Positions 11,432 through 24,129 are shown, counted from the first letter of the stretch. The stretch: 64,000 nt of DNA from Serpula lacrymans var. lacrymans S7.9 (GCF_000218685.1 NW_006763294.1:1591712-1655711), one strand, 5' to 3'. The notes: generated by a model from the sequence alone, not told the origin. Made by a program: numbers and translations.

Positions 11432-12084
11432 TATCATATCTGTACCGGAAGACAGAACTCCGGCAGTTCTGAAGGAGTTATGCTCTGGACCCAAAACCCC
11501 TGAACCAACGGTATGCTCGGGATTACATTCCTCATGGTCTGCCGGTTGGTATAACTCTGCGCTTCATTCCCACATGATACTCTGGTTGTCCGCTCCAATA
11601 CTCCTGCACCGGACTTCTAGTTTGCCATACATTTTTCCTTGCACATTCTAATATTCCTCATGGACTCTGTAGTTAGACCTTATAATACACTTCTCGCACA
11701 TACATTCTCCTCTCGCTAGATAATTGTCCACATGAAACTCTGTACCTACATTATGAGTTACTCCTTACAAGCTCCTGCTCCCCCAACAGTATATAAGCTG
11801 TAACTCCTGTACTCTGTTCCTGTAGTTCAAATATCAACTAGATTCCCTCAATTTCTTACCAATCCTTTTCTGAAGTCCTTTCTGATCCTTCTCCGAAGGA
11901 TATTTACTCTGCTCCCTTTCATCCTCTACTTCTCCTCTGTCCACTTCCAACGAGTTAGGGATCAAGGTCTGTGGAAGGGTCTAGTGCACGAGCTAAGCCA
12001 AATCCCCATCTCGGCCTTTTTACTCCATTACTCCATCCTTGTACTCTGCAGCTCTGCTACTCCGAAGAGGCCATGGTTCTGACA
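11432..12084 (+). repeat. LTR-C, near full-length copy
   Basis: This is about 650 bp long and shares its whole length with the copies at 20072-21731 (interrupted) and 28773-29414: ATATC.. start, ..ATTACACTCCTC-type block, CAGTATATAAGC TATA region, TTAGGGA.TAAGGTCTG block and a TTCTGACA end. The expected TGTCAT start reads TATCAT here. A G-run precedes it like a polypurine tract, but no retroelement coding region adjoins. Confidence 0.75.
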
Positions 12085-12104
12085 GGGAGAATATAGGATT
12101 CTAT

Positions 12105-12208
12105 AAGAATAGAGTGAAGACCCTTCGGAGAAGGGCCAGAATAACCTAGAAGGAGACAGACTTTGTAAAAAAAGTAGGAAACTAGTTAATAACTGAAATG
12201 GTGGAATA
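12105..12208 (-). repeat. LTR-C fragment, minus, left of a Tc1-like end
   Basis: This matches the minus-strand segment 12690-12815 of the neighbouring LTR-C copy and is cut at a TA dinucleotide by the Tc1-like sequence that starts at 12209. Confidence 0.6.
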
Positions 12209-12546
12209 CAGTGACTCCAAAAACCCTTTCTATGTTGACTCTGGGTATCATGCATGAAGCATACCATCAAACAGTTTGAGTATTACACTTAGTTTTGGTA
12301 AATTTTTTAAATAGTATATACTCTTGGCTATAAAATTTGCCCATAGGTCATGTGATGTGGTTCATATGCTATGGAGATATAGTCAATTTTAGACAGCAAC
12401 ACCATGGAAAGGGTTTTTTCACTTTTGAATTGACAAGGGTATTTGGATATTATCGGTACTTGGTATAGCTAGGCATGCTTTCAATCGATTTCTGACACTG
12501 CTCAGCTGGTATCTTCTCCTACACCAGTTTTTTCCACAATTCATAA
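12209..12546. mobile_element. Tc1-like element, left-end fragment
   Basis: It begins CAGTGACTCCAAAAA after a TA, as does the Tc1-like element at 20416, and follows it for about 340 bp, through the terminal inverted repeat and into the C-terminal end of the transposase reading (minus strand). It is cut at 12547 by an LTR-C copy. Confidence 0.7.
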
Positions 12547-13163
12547 GTGTCAAAACTGTGACCCTTTGGAAGAACAGAGTTGGGAGTACAGAGGTGGGGA
12601 GTGGAATGGAGTACAGGGTTGGAATTGACTTAGCTTGTGCACTAGGCCCTTCCACGGACCTTGGTCCCTAACTTATCAGAGTGAAATGGATGAGAGTAAA
12701 GGATGAAAAAGAGTAGAATAAAGGTCCTTTGGAGAAGGACTGGAAAACTTAAAAAGGGACTTGAGTAAAGGCAAGGGAATCTAGTTGATATTTGAACTGC
12801 AGGAATGGAGTACAGGAGCTACAATTTATATACTATCAGAGAAGTGGGGGTTTGTAAGGAGTAACTTATAATGTAGGTATGAAGTTCTATGCGGATAACT
12901 ATCTAGCCAGGGGAAATCATATGTGGGAAGAGTGTACCATAAGGTCTAAGCTATGGAGTCCATGAAGAGTATGAATATGCACATAGAAAATATGTGACGG
13001 ACTAGAAGTCCAGCGCAGGAATATTAGAGCAGATATCTGGAATACTGTGTGAAGGTGGGGTGCAGGGTTATGCCAACTGGCAGGACATGGGGAGTGTAAT
13101 CCCAAGAGTACCAAAAATTTGAGGGGTTCAGACTTGAGGAATGCCCTTTTTGGAGATTCCAGG
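12547..13163 (-). repeat. LTR-C copy, minus orientation, truncated
   Basis: Read on the minus strand it follows LTR-C from the TGACA end back to within about 40 bp of the usual start, where similarity is lost. It sits inside the Tc1-like fragment, so it is the younger insertion. Confidence 0.75.
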
Positions 13164-13601
13164 AGTCAAAGAGGCCTCCCCGGGTGTACCCATAGAGAAT
13201 TTGGGGAAATAGATGCCAATGCAATCTATCCTGGCCCCAAGTACATTGCTAGAATGAGGGAGGCAAGTTCCTCTCTTGCCAGGGGAAGTTTTGGGTGCTA
13301 TGGCAAGGCTGCCATTTCTGTCCCCCAGCCCCTTTCTCATTTGTACCTGGGATGCTGTTGATTCCCCCTTGAACATCACACTCCCCCGCACCAACACTCC
13401 CTTTGACTTCCTGTCCCTGCTTTTCCATCCTGCCCCCATATCTTCTCCCAGCTCTCCCATTCTATTCAGGTAGGAAAAAACACCTTTAGATATTGCCGGC
13501 ATTCATTGTCTTTCCCCTGGGCCTCTTCCTTACTGGCCTTTTGAGGTCCAACAAAGGGATTTGCCTCAGCTGCCTAGACCCCATACACCCCCAGGAGGCA
13601 A
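13164..13601. other. Unassigned spacer
   Basis: Open frames of about 60-125 aa occur on both strands, but none has a recognised domain or is kept in a related copy. I see no supported gene. Confidence 0.4.
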
Positions 13602-15299
13602 TGTCAATGATGAGAACTGTAGTTAGAAAACCACACACAAAACAAACTAACACACAGTCCTCCCAGATTCCACAGAACTTGTTTATGGGCTTTGCCTCCT
13701 AGAATAGTGGATGCTCTGGTTGTTCATGGGGTGGTATGTACAGTATAATAACCCTTCAAAGTCAAACCCAGAGATGTATGGGTGTGGGTTTTGAGGAGGA
13801 GAGATAGTTGAGATATAGAGGATAAGGGTTTTATGAAGAGTATAGACGAGCACTACCTTGCTAATTGTAGCATAAGGTAGATTTGAGAATGACAAGGTGA
13901 CAAGATAACAAGGTTCCCAGTGATAGCAGTGGGAAGTGTTGTGATCACACTGGATTATAAGTAGCAGTAAGAAGTGGACTTGAGATTAGGAAAGAAGTCT
14001 GGATTATTGTTTTTACAAGGTAAAATAGAGGGGTTTATATAGTAAAAAAAAGGTAGGCTATGTACAGTATAGCTGTGCATAAAGAATGAGGAAGAACAGG
14101 AAGGAAGGAATGTGCACTGACAAATCCTACATAGGTAGTACAGGATAAGATTGTCAAAATAAGGGAAAAAAAGAGATAGAACAATGAATGCTGTGTAAGT
14201 AATGTAACAGGTTTGTACAGCCATAAAATAAAGTCCAATAGCAGACAAAAAGCAGCAAAATTATGATGTCATGGGAAGATGCAGTGAAAAAAGAGGGCAA
14301 GGCAAAACAATATCAGTATCAACACAGTTCCTTTATTGTCAGTCAGGCATTCTAAAAAAATATGTGTCCATAAAATGATTCAAAAATCAAAAATAATTGG
14401 CTTGCAAATGAATGTTTTGCTGAAAAAAAGGAACTGGAGCCACCGGTCCACCACCTAGTCCAAATCTGATGGTTTTATGGCTTTACCAATAGTCTGGTTG
14501 TAGTGAACCACCTGGTCAAACGAGGGAGGGAGAGGAGTAGTTCTAATTTGGAACAAATATGTCCCAGGCAGCGTATGGTAAGTGTAACTGTAGCAAAGAT
14601 GATGGACGAAGGGTAGATGTACCCAAGTGAATGGGACAGCAATATACATTGGTGATGCAAGGGGATGAACTTTCTCCAGCTCAAAAACTACCCACCCACG
14701 CTCTAACCAGGCAAGACAAGCAACCAATGATTTAATAGTGGGAGACAGCAGATCAACGTCATGAAGATGGACCTGTTGCCCAATTTGGACCAGCCACCGG
14801 GGCTTTGCTGATATTAAAAGTGGAACATGGTGGTTGACAGATTGGCGACAGAAGCAGATGGAGAGTGGTGACATCAGGTATGGTGGAGGAGCAAGGCAAG
14901 TAGAAGTAGGGTGGAGGTGATGAGAAAGTGGACTAGAATAGGGAGCCAGAAATGACCATCAGGTGAGAATAAAAAGGACAGTAAAGGGCTCATGGTGGGG
15001 CTAAGTAAAGGGAAAAGGGTAGGGCAAAAAAACAAAAGCAAGGGCGCAATATGTAGCCAGTGGTGACGCAAAAAATTGCCAAAATGCCAAAATGCCGGAA
15101 GTACTGAATGGAAAGCAAAGGTGAGTGCAAGTTAATTGCCTAATAGAGGTGGTGCTGGTCAGCCACAAGTTCAAATAAGGCAATATTAATTATTATTCCA
15201 CGTGGCACTGTGCCTGTGTGGTGCAAAGGTGAGTCTTTTGGGATATTTGCTTCATTACTGACACCTGTCCACGCTACCAATCAATTGTGGTGTATGACA
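13602..15299 (-). repeat. Dispersed repeat B, copy 2
   Basis: This is the second copy of the 1.8 kb TGTC...GACA repeat at 6366-8174, about 110 bp shorter through internal deletions (one near 13900-13930). The minus-strand reading frame of copy 1 is broken here, keeping only 139 aa, which argues against it being a gene. Confidence 0.6.
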
Positions 15300-15382
15300 G
15301 CGAGGTCTCTATTGCTGTCACTCCTTAAAGTGATAGCTGGGACCTCATAGACTTCAGTTTTACATCCCTGACACAGCAGTGG

Positions 15383-15799
15383 TGTAACAACCAAGAGTTT
15401 GTTACTCTGGCGCACAACTAGAACCAACTATAGAGATAAATGATGAGGGAGTGGTTTACCCTTTAGGCTTCAACAAGTTAGTTGTGAGGATATAACAGGA
15501 GGACTCGCTAAGGAATCTCCTTGATCTATTGGGGTATATATACTACTACAGGTTTGTTTGTACATATATACTGTATAGTTGATGAAGGCAGTGACTGATG
15601 ATGTCAAAGGGCACAGCCCGTGTGGCCAGCTTCACTGCGTGAGAGACTTGTATCTAAAATAGAAAGAAACACAGTGCAGCGCGAGAAAGTGGAGTTTGAA
15701 CAAAAGAAAAAGTGCTGCATGGCACAGAGTGTGAAAACTACAGTAAAAGGTTAAAGAGGAGAATGAAAATTAAAGGTCCAAAAATGTGTTATCGTAACA
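15383..15799 (-). repeat. Solo gypsy LTR (58-kb family) with target-site duplication
   Basis: A full-length 417 bp LTR on the minus strand, running from TGTAACAACC to ...TCGTAACA. The 5 bp AGTGG stands on both sides (15378-15382 and 15800-15804), so the borders are exact and the insertion arose by normal integration followed by LTR-LTR recombination. Confidence 0.9.
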
Positions 15800-15804
15800 A
15801 GTGG

Positions 15805-16554
15805 AGCTTCTCTCTTTTCTTGGAAGAAAAGGTAGCAAGGGTGGAGTGAAGGCAGAAAATCATTAGGGATCTTTATGAGAGGATCAGCAAGCTAAAAGAT
15901 AAGGTAGCAAGGTTAAAAGTAAGAGGGACTATAATTAGAAGAGATAATTATAGAAGGGATTTATATTATAAATCTTAATTTGTTTTCTTTTTTTTTTCAA
16001 CTAGATTTTATTTGTATATACTTAGTTTCTCCTCACCACCCACTGTACATCTACTTACTTGATTCATACAGATTTGAACTACCCACATTACTCAGTGTGA
16101 TAATGTGTGATAAGAAATAAGTCTGAGAACTCTACCCAGGACCCATCAACACGGCCTGGGACCTGTCTAACTTTAACTGATTGATAAGCTATCTGTAAGT
16201 GGTGGCTGGCAACATGAGAACATTACTGTATAAGAGGTATACCTACTATTAAACACCTCCTGGGTTTCTTTACCTTTAGTGTCCGATATACCTTGATGTC
16301 TTTGGCTTGTTAAAGCCGCTTCACTGGACTATTACCTGATCTTATCCTGTGTGCAATATTACCGGGTTCCTTATATACAATATCTCCTCATGCCTATGTT
16401 TAGTGAGACTCTGCATTGCCCTTGTTACCATCCTGGGTAGTGGCTTTGTCTTGTTAGGGATAGTACTGCAGTGGTCATGTCTCTGTAGAATAGAATAATA
16501 GTCATGTCTACCATGGCAAACTCAATGTATGACCATGTCAAATTGTTATCCTCA
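15805..16554. other. Unassigned AT-rich spacer
   Basis: No supported gene or repeat is visible; there is a T/A-rich tract near 15980-16010. Confidence 0.4.
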
Positions 16555-19500
16555 TCAGCGGATTGGATTGTATGGAGGTCTGGGAGCAGCATTCCTACCG
16601 CTAAATATATTAGTGCTATAGCAGCATGGCCCCTGATACCTGTGTGGCCATCCCGAGACCTTAAACAATATAGATAAGGCTACACGCAGGGCCACCTTAA
16701 TAACTTTTGGGTTCCATTGCCTTGGTGAATCTCTAATGAAATCATGCTGCGGATATAGCCCCATGAGGCCCATGATGGCCAATAGTCCAAGTAATTATTT
16801 GGCTGGCCATTTTTCTGGGAGTCAGGCCTGGGCTCACCCTTTGGCAGTTGGTAAATTGCATCCACCAACTTCAGGTATTCCTCCTTAGTACATAACCCAG
16901 TGAGGAACTTTCTCTGAGACTTGTGTGTAATAAAAGTATGTTGGGGGCTGTCCTTGTCTGCTTCTTCTATACCTACAGATTTCTGCCTCAAGATAGAAGA
17001 AGCCAGGACAGAGTAATAAATCTAAGTGAAACTCAGCCGCTGCCTAAAAGGCTATAGAAATAACTGAGGTATTCCTATACTAAACTCCCTACTACTTATA
17101 GTTGTAGGTGCTACTCGCTGCAGTATAATGACTCCCAGGAGTACAATTGTGCTTCTAGAAGAACAATGGTGACTTCATGGAGTGGTGGCTATGCTCCATG
17201 GAGAATAATGGCTGCTTTATCAGAGACCAGGTTTATCCGGTTTTGTCACAAGGTTGGGCATCTGTTTGGAGGCCCAGGCCTGGATGTTGATTCCTAGGAG
17301 GGTACCATTTGTTGCTTTGCAGCTGGTTTGGAAGGCCCAGACTGGTTCTGAATGTAAGCACTGCTTTTAATATTACTTATGATTTCAAGAAACCCCTCAA
17401 TCTCCTTTTGTTCCTTGTTGGTGGATTTGCTTCTTGGTGCAACCATTTTTGCTCTGGGAAGGGCTCTTTTAATTGCTGCATTCTCTTTACCCTTCCTTTA
17501 TTGGCTATCAGGTGCAGACTAGATTTGAACCTGATGGTAACTTTAACATTTATATTGTTCTGCTGGTTATACCAATAGTCCAACAGACCCCAGGTCTACT
17601 CTTTTGTCATATGTGATGGTTCCCAAAATTTATACCACGGATGTATATACCCCTTTCACAAGTTAATTTAGTCGTTTGGGCGCTCTGCAAGACTGGTTCA
17701 AAGTACTGAAGCCTTTATGTTTCCAGTGGCAATCTGGTAATATGTTATTGGGAAAGACCTGACATTAGCCTGTAGGTCTGAAAAGGTTGCTGGGGATAAC
17801 AGATTCTCACCTACAAGGATGGGATATCTATTGTCATTAAGTAAAAGCTTGATTGTTTTTTTTTGGTTGCTTGGTAGGCTCTCCTTTGGAACAAACCCAT
17901 CTATATTAGCTACATACAGTTTAGTACTCTGAGGTGTTTATTAATTAAGATAGAAACTCACTAAACTGACTTTGTGCATACTTGCCCCAAGCCTCTCATA
18001 TCTTTATATTTTGCCAATTGGGTTGTACCTTGCTAAAAAGCTCAAACCCGGCTTTGTCATTTTTCTCATGGCTGAATTCAAGCAATCAGTTTCAGTAATA
18101 ACACACCTGCATATGGTCACATTTGTATCTCTATGGGCAGTGAGTACAAAACTCAACATTCTCAGATCCTGGCTTGCTTGCATCTGAAAGTCCTTCACAA
18201 CTTTCCTACCCTTCATTCCAGCAACTCTGGGTATCTTGAGTCATTATTTGTCTCAGGTAAGTAAAAGATATCATACTCACTTTTGTCTCACTTCCTCTGA
18301 TAGCCCATTAATATACTACTCATCATGCTTTTAATTCAGCTAGCTCCTCCTCACTGAGCTCAGTCAACATTGCCTTCAGGACACTCTGCAGTTAACCAAT
18401 ATAATCTGACTGCCCCATCTTTACTCTGTAAAGGTCCCACATTCATCTCTCTACCTCTTTTTTTTTCACTACGTTGAGCAATTGGTTCCGACATAAATAC
18501 TTTCTATGCCCAGCAATCTTGTTCCCGGGCTCTTTGTTACCACTGTGGTTATACAACCAACACCTGACCCACTACAATATTAACTGTAAACATGATAATA
18601 TACTTTGATAATTAAGAGTGATTATACTTCTTTCATATCTGTTAATTTCTTGACATTGGTTAGTACATGTTCCCCCCAATTTTCCCTGACTTCATTCCAG
18701 GCATCATCAAGTACACTTGCCCATTGTTAAGAATTTACACCCAAGAATTTTTCTAAATATGTATTGAATATTTCAATTTGGGTGTCATTAAAAGGTACTT
18801 CAGACATTATTAAATGTGGTACAAGTCAAAAAGTGAGGTGCGTGTTTGAAGATAAGTGCTATCTTTCTCTTTTCCGGTCAAGTGCAAATTTTCTGTCAAT
18901 TGGATACCACATTCATCTATTCCAAGCAAATATTCAAATATTTGGCTTATCAGATCTGAGCAATAATATCATTGTCTTGACTCCATACCAGGTCTTTGGC
19001 TAAGGCCCAGAACATATCAGGTACCTCCCAGATAATGCTTTCCCTAATATATTCCATATAAGGAAATTTAGTGCCAGATCTATTAAGTTAATTAGCCTTG
19101 TGAGGCCTAGGTGTTATAAAAGCTAACACAAATTAAAAGCATGGGCCCCATATCAATCACTGCCTTCTATCATAAACATTTTGTATGAGCATCTTCAATC
19201 TGGTGCCTGGTTTAACAACATCATCTCTTCTTTGCAAAATTATTTAGTATGGGCTGCAACTCTAGAAGCTGCCTGTTGGCTTTCTGCTTTTCCTTCAATA
19301 TTCCCAGCAGACACACTATCTGGGCCTGCCACCCCTCCTCCAACTTCTTTGTTGCAAACACCACTGCCTTTTTCCTCTTTGTTGAGTGCTCTGCAACCTC
19401 CAATGCCTCCAACTCCACCGGAGCCCTCCTCTTCCCCTTGCTGGTACCTGTGACTGTGTTTCCCTCCTTTTTGCACTGGTGGTGGTTGGAGGCCCTACAA

Positions 19501-19896
19501 TTTGCACAGAAGCGTGCACATTTGTATCTGGCACTCCAAGCCACGGGACATACAGACAGAGTAGGGACACCTAGACTGCATCTCCCCTGACTCTGCCACC
19601 TCTGCCTCTTTTGCTTTCTCTGTTTTTTCCTTCTCCTTCTCTGCTTTCTCCATCTCAACTATCACCCTTTTTTCCTCGGCTTTTTGGGCCTCTGCTGCCT
19701 GCCATGCTTCCTCCTCTGCCTTTTTCTGCTCCTCCTTAAGCTGGTGCTTGGCCTTCACCATCTCTGCATGGAGGCGGGAATTTTTGCAAATTGTGTTTTT
19801 GAGGGCATTAGGCATAGTGGTGGTGGTTGTGATTTTGGGGGGTAATAGGTGTGGGTTTTGGATGTGACTGTCTAATTGAAGGAATTTTTGAATCAA
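16555..19896 (-). pseudogene. Unrecognised, decayed coding region(s)
   Basis: Several minus-strand frames look once coding but are split by stops and shifts. The right end (19896 to about 19170) reads as a Glu/Lys/Ala-rich coiled coil (KKAEEEAWQAAEAQKAEEK) followed by a Cys-containing stretch (SRGLECQI, CANCRASNHHQC) and a basic segment KGKRRAPVE. Further blocks lie at about 18216-18004, 17583-17377 and 16991-16680. The coiled coil plus Cys cluster layout resembles hypothetical proteins common in Agaricomycete genomes, but I cannot name the family. It may be one dead gene or several element fragments. Confidence 0.3.
17034..17085 (+). repeat. Short dispersed repeat, also at 28390-28441
   Basis: About 52 bp (CTCAGCC.CTGCCT..., ..AACTGAGGTATTCCTATACTA) occur here and at 28390-28441 in the same orientation with few differences. 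The surroundings differ. Confidence 0.5.
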
Positions 19897-20071
19897 ACCC
19901 CCACATTAAATACTTTCATTCAAACTCAGCCTGGATTCTGCACACCACTTGCTACCAAAAAATTTGTCCACCAGAGAAATCCCACCCTAACCCCATTCAA
20001 ATATGTCAACCAAAGTCCAGTCCTACAAAGCTATTTTGGGTCTCAAGGGTTTAGCCCTAAAAAAGGGATAC

Positions 20072-20413
20072 TGTTATATCCATGCTATAAGCTATGGTTT
20101 CTGGACCTCCAAAAAGTCAAAGATCCTCAAGTCCAAGCTTCCAAATCTTTGGTACTCTTGAAATTACACTTCTCATGCTCTGTACCTCACCCCCACATGG
20201 CACTCTGGATATCTGCTCCAATTCTCCTGCCTGGCCTTTTAGTCCGCTATATGTATTCTCCACACATTCTCATATTCCTCATGGACTCTGTAATTTAGAC
20301 CTTATGGTATACTCCCCTCACATACAATTTCCCCTTGCTAGATAAATATCCACATGAAACTCTGTACCTACATTATAAGTTACTCCTTATGAACTCCAAC
20401 TGCTCCAATAGTA
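20072..20413 (+). repeat. LTR-C copy, 5' part (interrupted by Tc1-like element)
   Basis: It starts TGTTATATCCATGC and follows the 28773 copy closely until a TA at 20414, where the Tc1-like element begins. The other part resumes at 21444. A purine tract (AAAAAAGGG) just upstream hints that it was a 3' LTR. Confidence 0.8.
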
Positions 20414-20415
20414 TA

Positions 20416-21441
20416 CAGTGACTCCAAAAACTGTTGCAATGTTTGGCCTAAACACAGTGTGCAAAGCACACCACTAACAGGCATGAGAATGTTGCTTGAC
20501 TTTGGCGTTGTCAACAAAAGTACTTGGTCTTGGTTACAAAATGGTTCTTGGGACATCTGATTTGGCCCAGCGGCTGTGGAGATATGTTTATTTCAAAACA
20601 ACAATACCATTGCAACAGTTTTTTTCACTTTTGGTATCAAAGGAGATATCTAGGGAATATCAGTACTTGGTATAGCCTCCTTTTGCCTTGAGCACTGCTT
20701 AAATCCTCCTAAACATGCTTTCAATTAAGTTATCTTCTCCCACTCCACTTGAATCCTCTCCCACAACTCCTCCATCCCATTAGGAGGATGTTCATACTCT
20801 GCAAGCCTTCTCTTGAGACAATCCCACCCATGTTTAATAGGATTAAGGTCAGGAAACTGTGCAGGCCACACCATAGTTCTAAATTCCTGATCATCTAGCC
20901 ACTCCTTGACCTTTTTGCAGGTATGCTCGGGGTCATTGTCTTGCTAAAAGATGATGTCAAAAAGATTGAAACCACAATACTACAGGGTGTTCAGCAGCTC
21001 ATCCTTCAAAATCTGAAGGTAAAGGTCCCCATCCATCTTACCATCAATTCTAGCAGCATACTCAACTCCCTCCCAAGTCATACAGCCCCAGATCATCATA
21101 GAACCTCCTTCAAACTTGACAGTTCCCTGTACCAATCTATCACTGAGCCCCTCACCTGGCTTTTTCCACACCCACTTGCATCCCAGGCAATTGATTTTGG
21201 TCTTATCAGACCATACAACCTTCTTCCAACTCAAAAATGAAAAAACTGTTGCAATGGTATTGCTGTTTTGAAATGGACATATCTCCACAGCGGCTGGGCT
21301 AAATCACATGAACCAGGAACCATTATGTAGCCAAGACCAAGTACTTTTGTTGACCCCACCAAAGTTAAACAACATTCTCATGCCTGTTAGTGGTGCACGA
21401 AGTGTTTAGGCCAAACATTGCAACGGTTTTTGGGGTCACTG
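20416..21441 (-). mobile_element. Tc1-like DNA transposon with long inverted repeats
   Basis: The element is 1026 bp and is flanked by the TA target duplication (20414-20415 and 21442-21443). It begins CAGTGACTCC and ends in the inverse GGGGTCACTG. The terminal inverted repeats extend about 230 bp and are closely similar. The centre holds the remaining C-terminal two thirds of a minus-strand transposase. It is inserted in an LTR-C copy whose halves are contiguous without it. Confidence 0.88.
20660..21288 (-). pseudogene. Tc1-like transposase, N-terminally truncated and mutated
   Basis: The reading shows WKKVVWSDKTKIN (first catalytic Asp), GEGLSDRLVQGTVKFEGGSMMIWGCMTWEGV, then after a frame break FQQDNDPEHTCKK (second Asp) and WPAQFPDLNPIKHGW, where the family has the catalytic Glu of NPIEH; here it is Lys. 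It ends near AKGGYTKY at 20660. The helix-turn-helix part is missing, replaced by the right inverted repeat. The gene cannot make active transposase. Confidence 0.8.
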
Positions 21442-21443
21442 TA

Positions 21444-21731
21444 TGAGTTGTAGCTTTTGTACTCCGTTCCTGCAGTTTGAATATTAACTATTTCCTCCCA
21501 CCTTTATAAAAATCTCCTTCTAAGTTTTTCGGTCCTTCTCAAAAGGACCCCCACCCCACTCCACCTTTCATCCTCTACTCCTACCCGTTCACTCCATCAA
21601 GTTAGGGACTAAGGTCTGCAAAAGGTCCTAATACACAACCTAAGTCAACTTCCAACCTTGTACTCTGTTATGCTCCCCACCCTATCTCTGCACTCCAAAC
21701 TCCAATCACTCCGAAGGTCACAGTTCTGACA
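21444..21731 (+). repeat. LTR-C copy, 3' part
   Basis: Continuation of the copy starting at 20072, ending ...GGTCACAGTTCTGACA at 21731. The five bases outside the two ends do not match, so no target-site duplication is visible. Confidence 0.8.
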
Positions 21732-24129
21732 CTGCTATTCAATTGAACAATGGGAGATTTATAAATCAGATCCACCTTCCAAGCGTCACAACTACCAGGC
21801 TCCTTATCCTTCTGTGACCCTTCTGATATATTCCTTCCTAAAACCCACCACACGACCAACAATGGGGTGTACAACGTCCATGGATGGATACATGCCAAAT
21901 GGACCTAGCAGTGGTACATGCAAAATACTGCAAGCTTCATACACACCCAAGCAGAAAAGTAAGTGATGCTTCTACCCTAATTGTGTAATTACTCAGTTGC
22001 TCCATAGCATCAGACATTGAGGGCAAATTTAACATCAATATCAGTGATAAAAGGAAATTGAAAAACATATTTACCTCTTACAGTCACAAATGGGCACGCA
22101 ATCTCTCACCTAGCAATATACTAGTACAGAAGTTATCTTGAGAGGCTTATAAATGTAGGGAATCCTTGAGTAAAGCTTGAACTGAAAAATGGGAAAATAT
22201 GGAAGTTAAGCAGTCCAGGTTCAACAATGTGGAAGTGATGGAAGAGTCTTTTGCAGCTGCCGCGCAAGTAGAGCTTGAAGAAAGAAATTCCTGGATTTAA
22301 TAGGAGCTGAAGCTTCAGAAGAAACTGGAGTGTCAAAGGGAGCTGGAGTATCAGAGGAAGCTGGAGTATCAGAGGGAACAGAAGAGTCAGAGGTCAGAAG
22401 AGTTCAAACAAGTCAACTTAGGAAAACAGCAAATATTGTGTGGAGGCTTAGACAGGGGATGGGACAACTCAGACACTGTTCTCTATTTTATGAATGTATG
22501 GCAATTTTTTGTTACTTCAAAGACCCTGCCTTCTGCAGCAGAAGCTTCCATTTTAACATGAATGCTACATTTTTCAGTGGACCTTCAGTTTAACTGTACA
22601 CTTCCACATAATACTGCAATGTGCTACATAAAAGTTGCTTGAAACAGTTCTAAAAGGCATGTAAGGTGTCGGTTGGGCCCAGGTTTTCCCCAAAGGGCAA
22701 TGTTATATCATTTTGGGACAAAAAAATTGTCCTCACTGTAAAGCGTCAAGTTAACTTTGAAGTAACTTTGCTATGATTTTTTGCAACTTTCCATTTTTAC
22801 TGAGCATGATTAATGACACAGTGGTCCAGGCATGAAGTGTGGAGACCATGTGTCTAGGACTTTGACCAATAAGATTCAGTTGGAAACAACACAATTTGTA
22901 CCAAATTACATAGAAATCTCACAAATGAACATATTTATATTTGATCTAATCTAATCTTCAATGTTCCCCACAATTTTGAGTCACAACTTTGATAGTGGCA
23001 ATTTGATCAACATAGACTTGGACTTGTATGGTTTTTCGTGCAAAAAACACAGTGCACTACTGTGCAATGCATTTGTGCAGTGGATGCATGACTGTGCTAC
23101 ATAGTAGTGCACTCTCTTTCCCTCTCCCTATCATCCCCTCCCCCTCCCACTATGGAAAACTCAGTCAAACTATCCAACCAGCCAAATAATTATATTGTGG
23201 TTGCTTACCAATGTGCAAGGGAATCCAACACAAAGTATGCAAGAAGACATACTATTTGCACAAAAAATACCACAGCACCAGAGTCATCTCAGAAGAAGTA
23301 AAAAGGTCAATTTAAAACCACGCTATTGTAGCAGGCAAACTAATAGCACACTTGCTAAGTATGCAGTTAGCTCTAGGTTTAGTTTTTTTTAATAACTATC
23401 TTATAAGGTACTGAAATTAGCTTTGCTCTATTCACAGTGGCCACTAGCACCAGTGCCATATCAATACCCAACATATCCTATCACTACACCATCAGCTAGT
23501 AGTAGTAGCATACACTACTGCTTCAATAATTACTGAGGTATGTTACAACTACTCCAAAATTTGTTTGACCACCTTATCTTTTTCTGAATAAGTGTAAATA
23601 GGTTAACAAGCCAAAGTATGCTCATCTATTTACTATGTCTATACCTATACTTATAATCACTTACTAGATGCTTGCACTATCCATTAAGGGCTGAAAAACT
23701 ACAAAGAAAACTTATTAAGTCATTCATAAAATTCTGTGATTATTGTCAAAGTGTATTTATACAATAATATTGAATGCTGTCCACAGTTAACAGTATAAGT
23801 ATATAAAGACCAAACAGGAAATTGGGAGGATTTTCTAGTTTGTGGGAGTTCACTTTGTTACAGTAGTTTACTCTATGCATGTCATACAATAGTATTAGGA
23901 ATAAATTTTGACAATTTGCTATATGTGGTTTCTGGCTATAGTAAAAGTGAATTTAGTATGATTGATCTGAAATAAGAATCCAGCAATATGATTTCTCTTA
24001 TGCTCTATGGAAGCAGCCATAGTAGAGGAAAACTGTGTATATCACAAAAATGCTACTATAGCAGGTATAGCAAACAACTCAAAATAGTGCTGGTTAAGTT
24101 AAGGTTCAACTTAACTGGGAATGAGACTT
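21732..24129. other. Intergenic, no supported gene
   Basis: AT-rich sequence with only short frames. It contains a small tandem repeat at 22318-22395 (about four units of a GGAGCTGGAGTATCAGAG-like 18-mer) and an imperfect hairpin at about 23051-23110 built on AGTGCACTAC and its inverse. Confidence 0.45.
22318..22395 (+). repeat. 18-bp minisatellite, about four units
   Basis: Units resembling GAGCTGGAGTATCAGAGG repeat in tandem with single-base differences. Read in frame they would give GVSEEAGVSEG-type repeats, but no gene could be built around them. Confidence 0.6.

Noticed and set aside
17500..17595. tRNA-like words on the minus strand (GGTTCAAATCT with an A-box-like GGACTATTGGTATAACC)
   Set aside because: Stems do not pair and the spacing is poor; probably chance.
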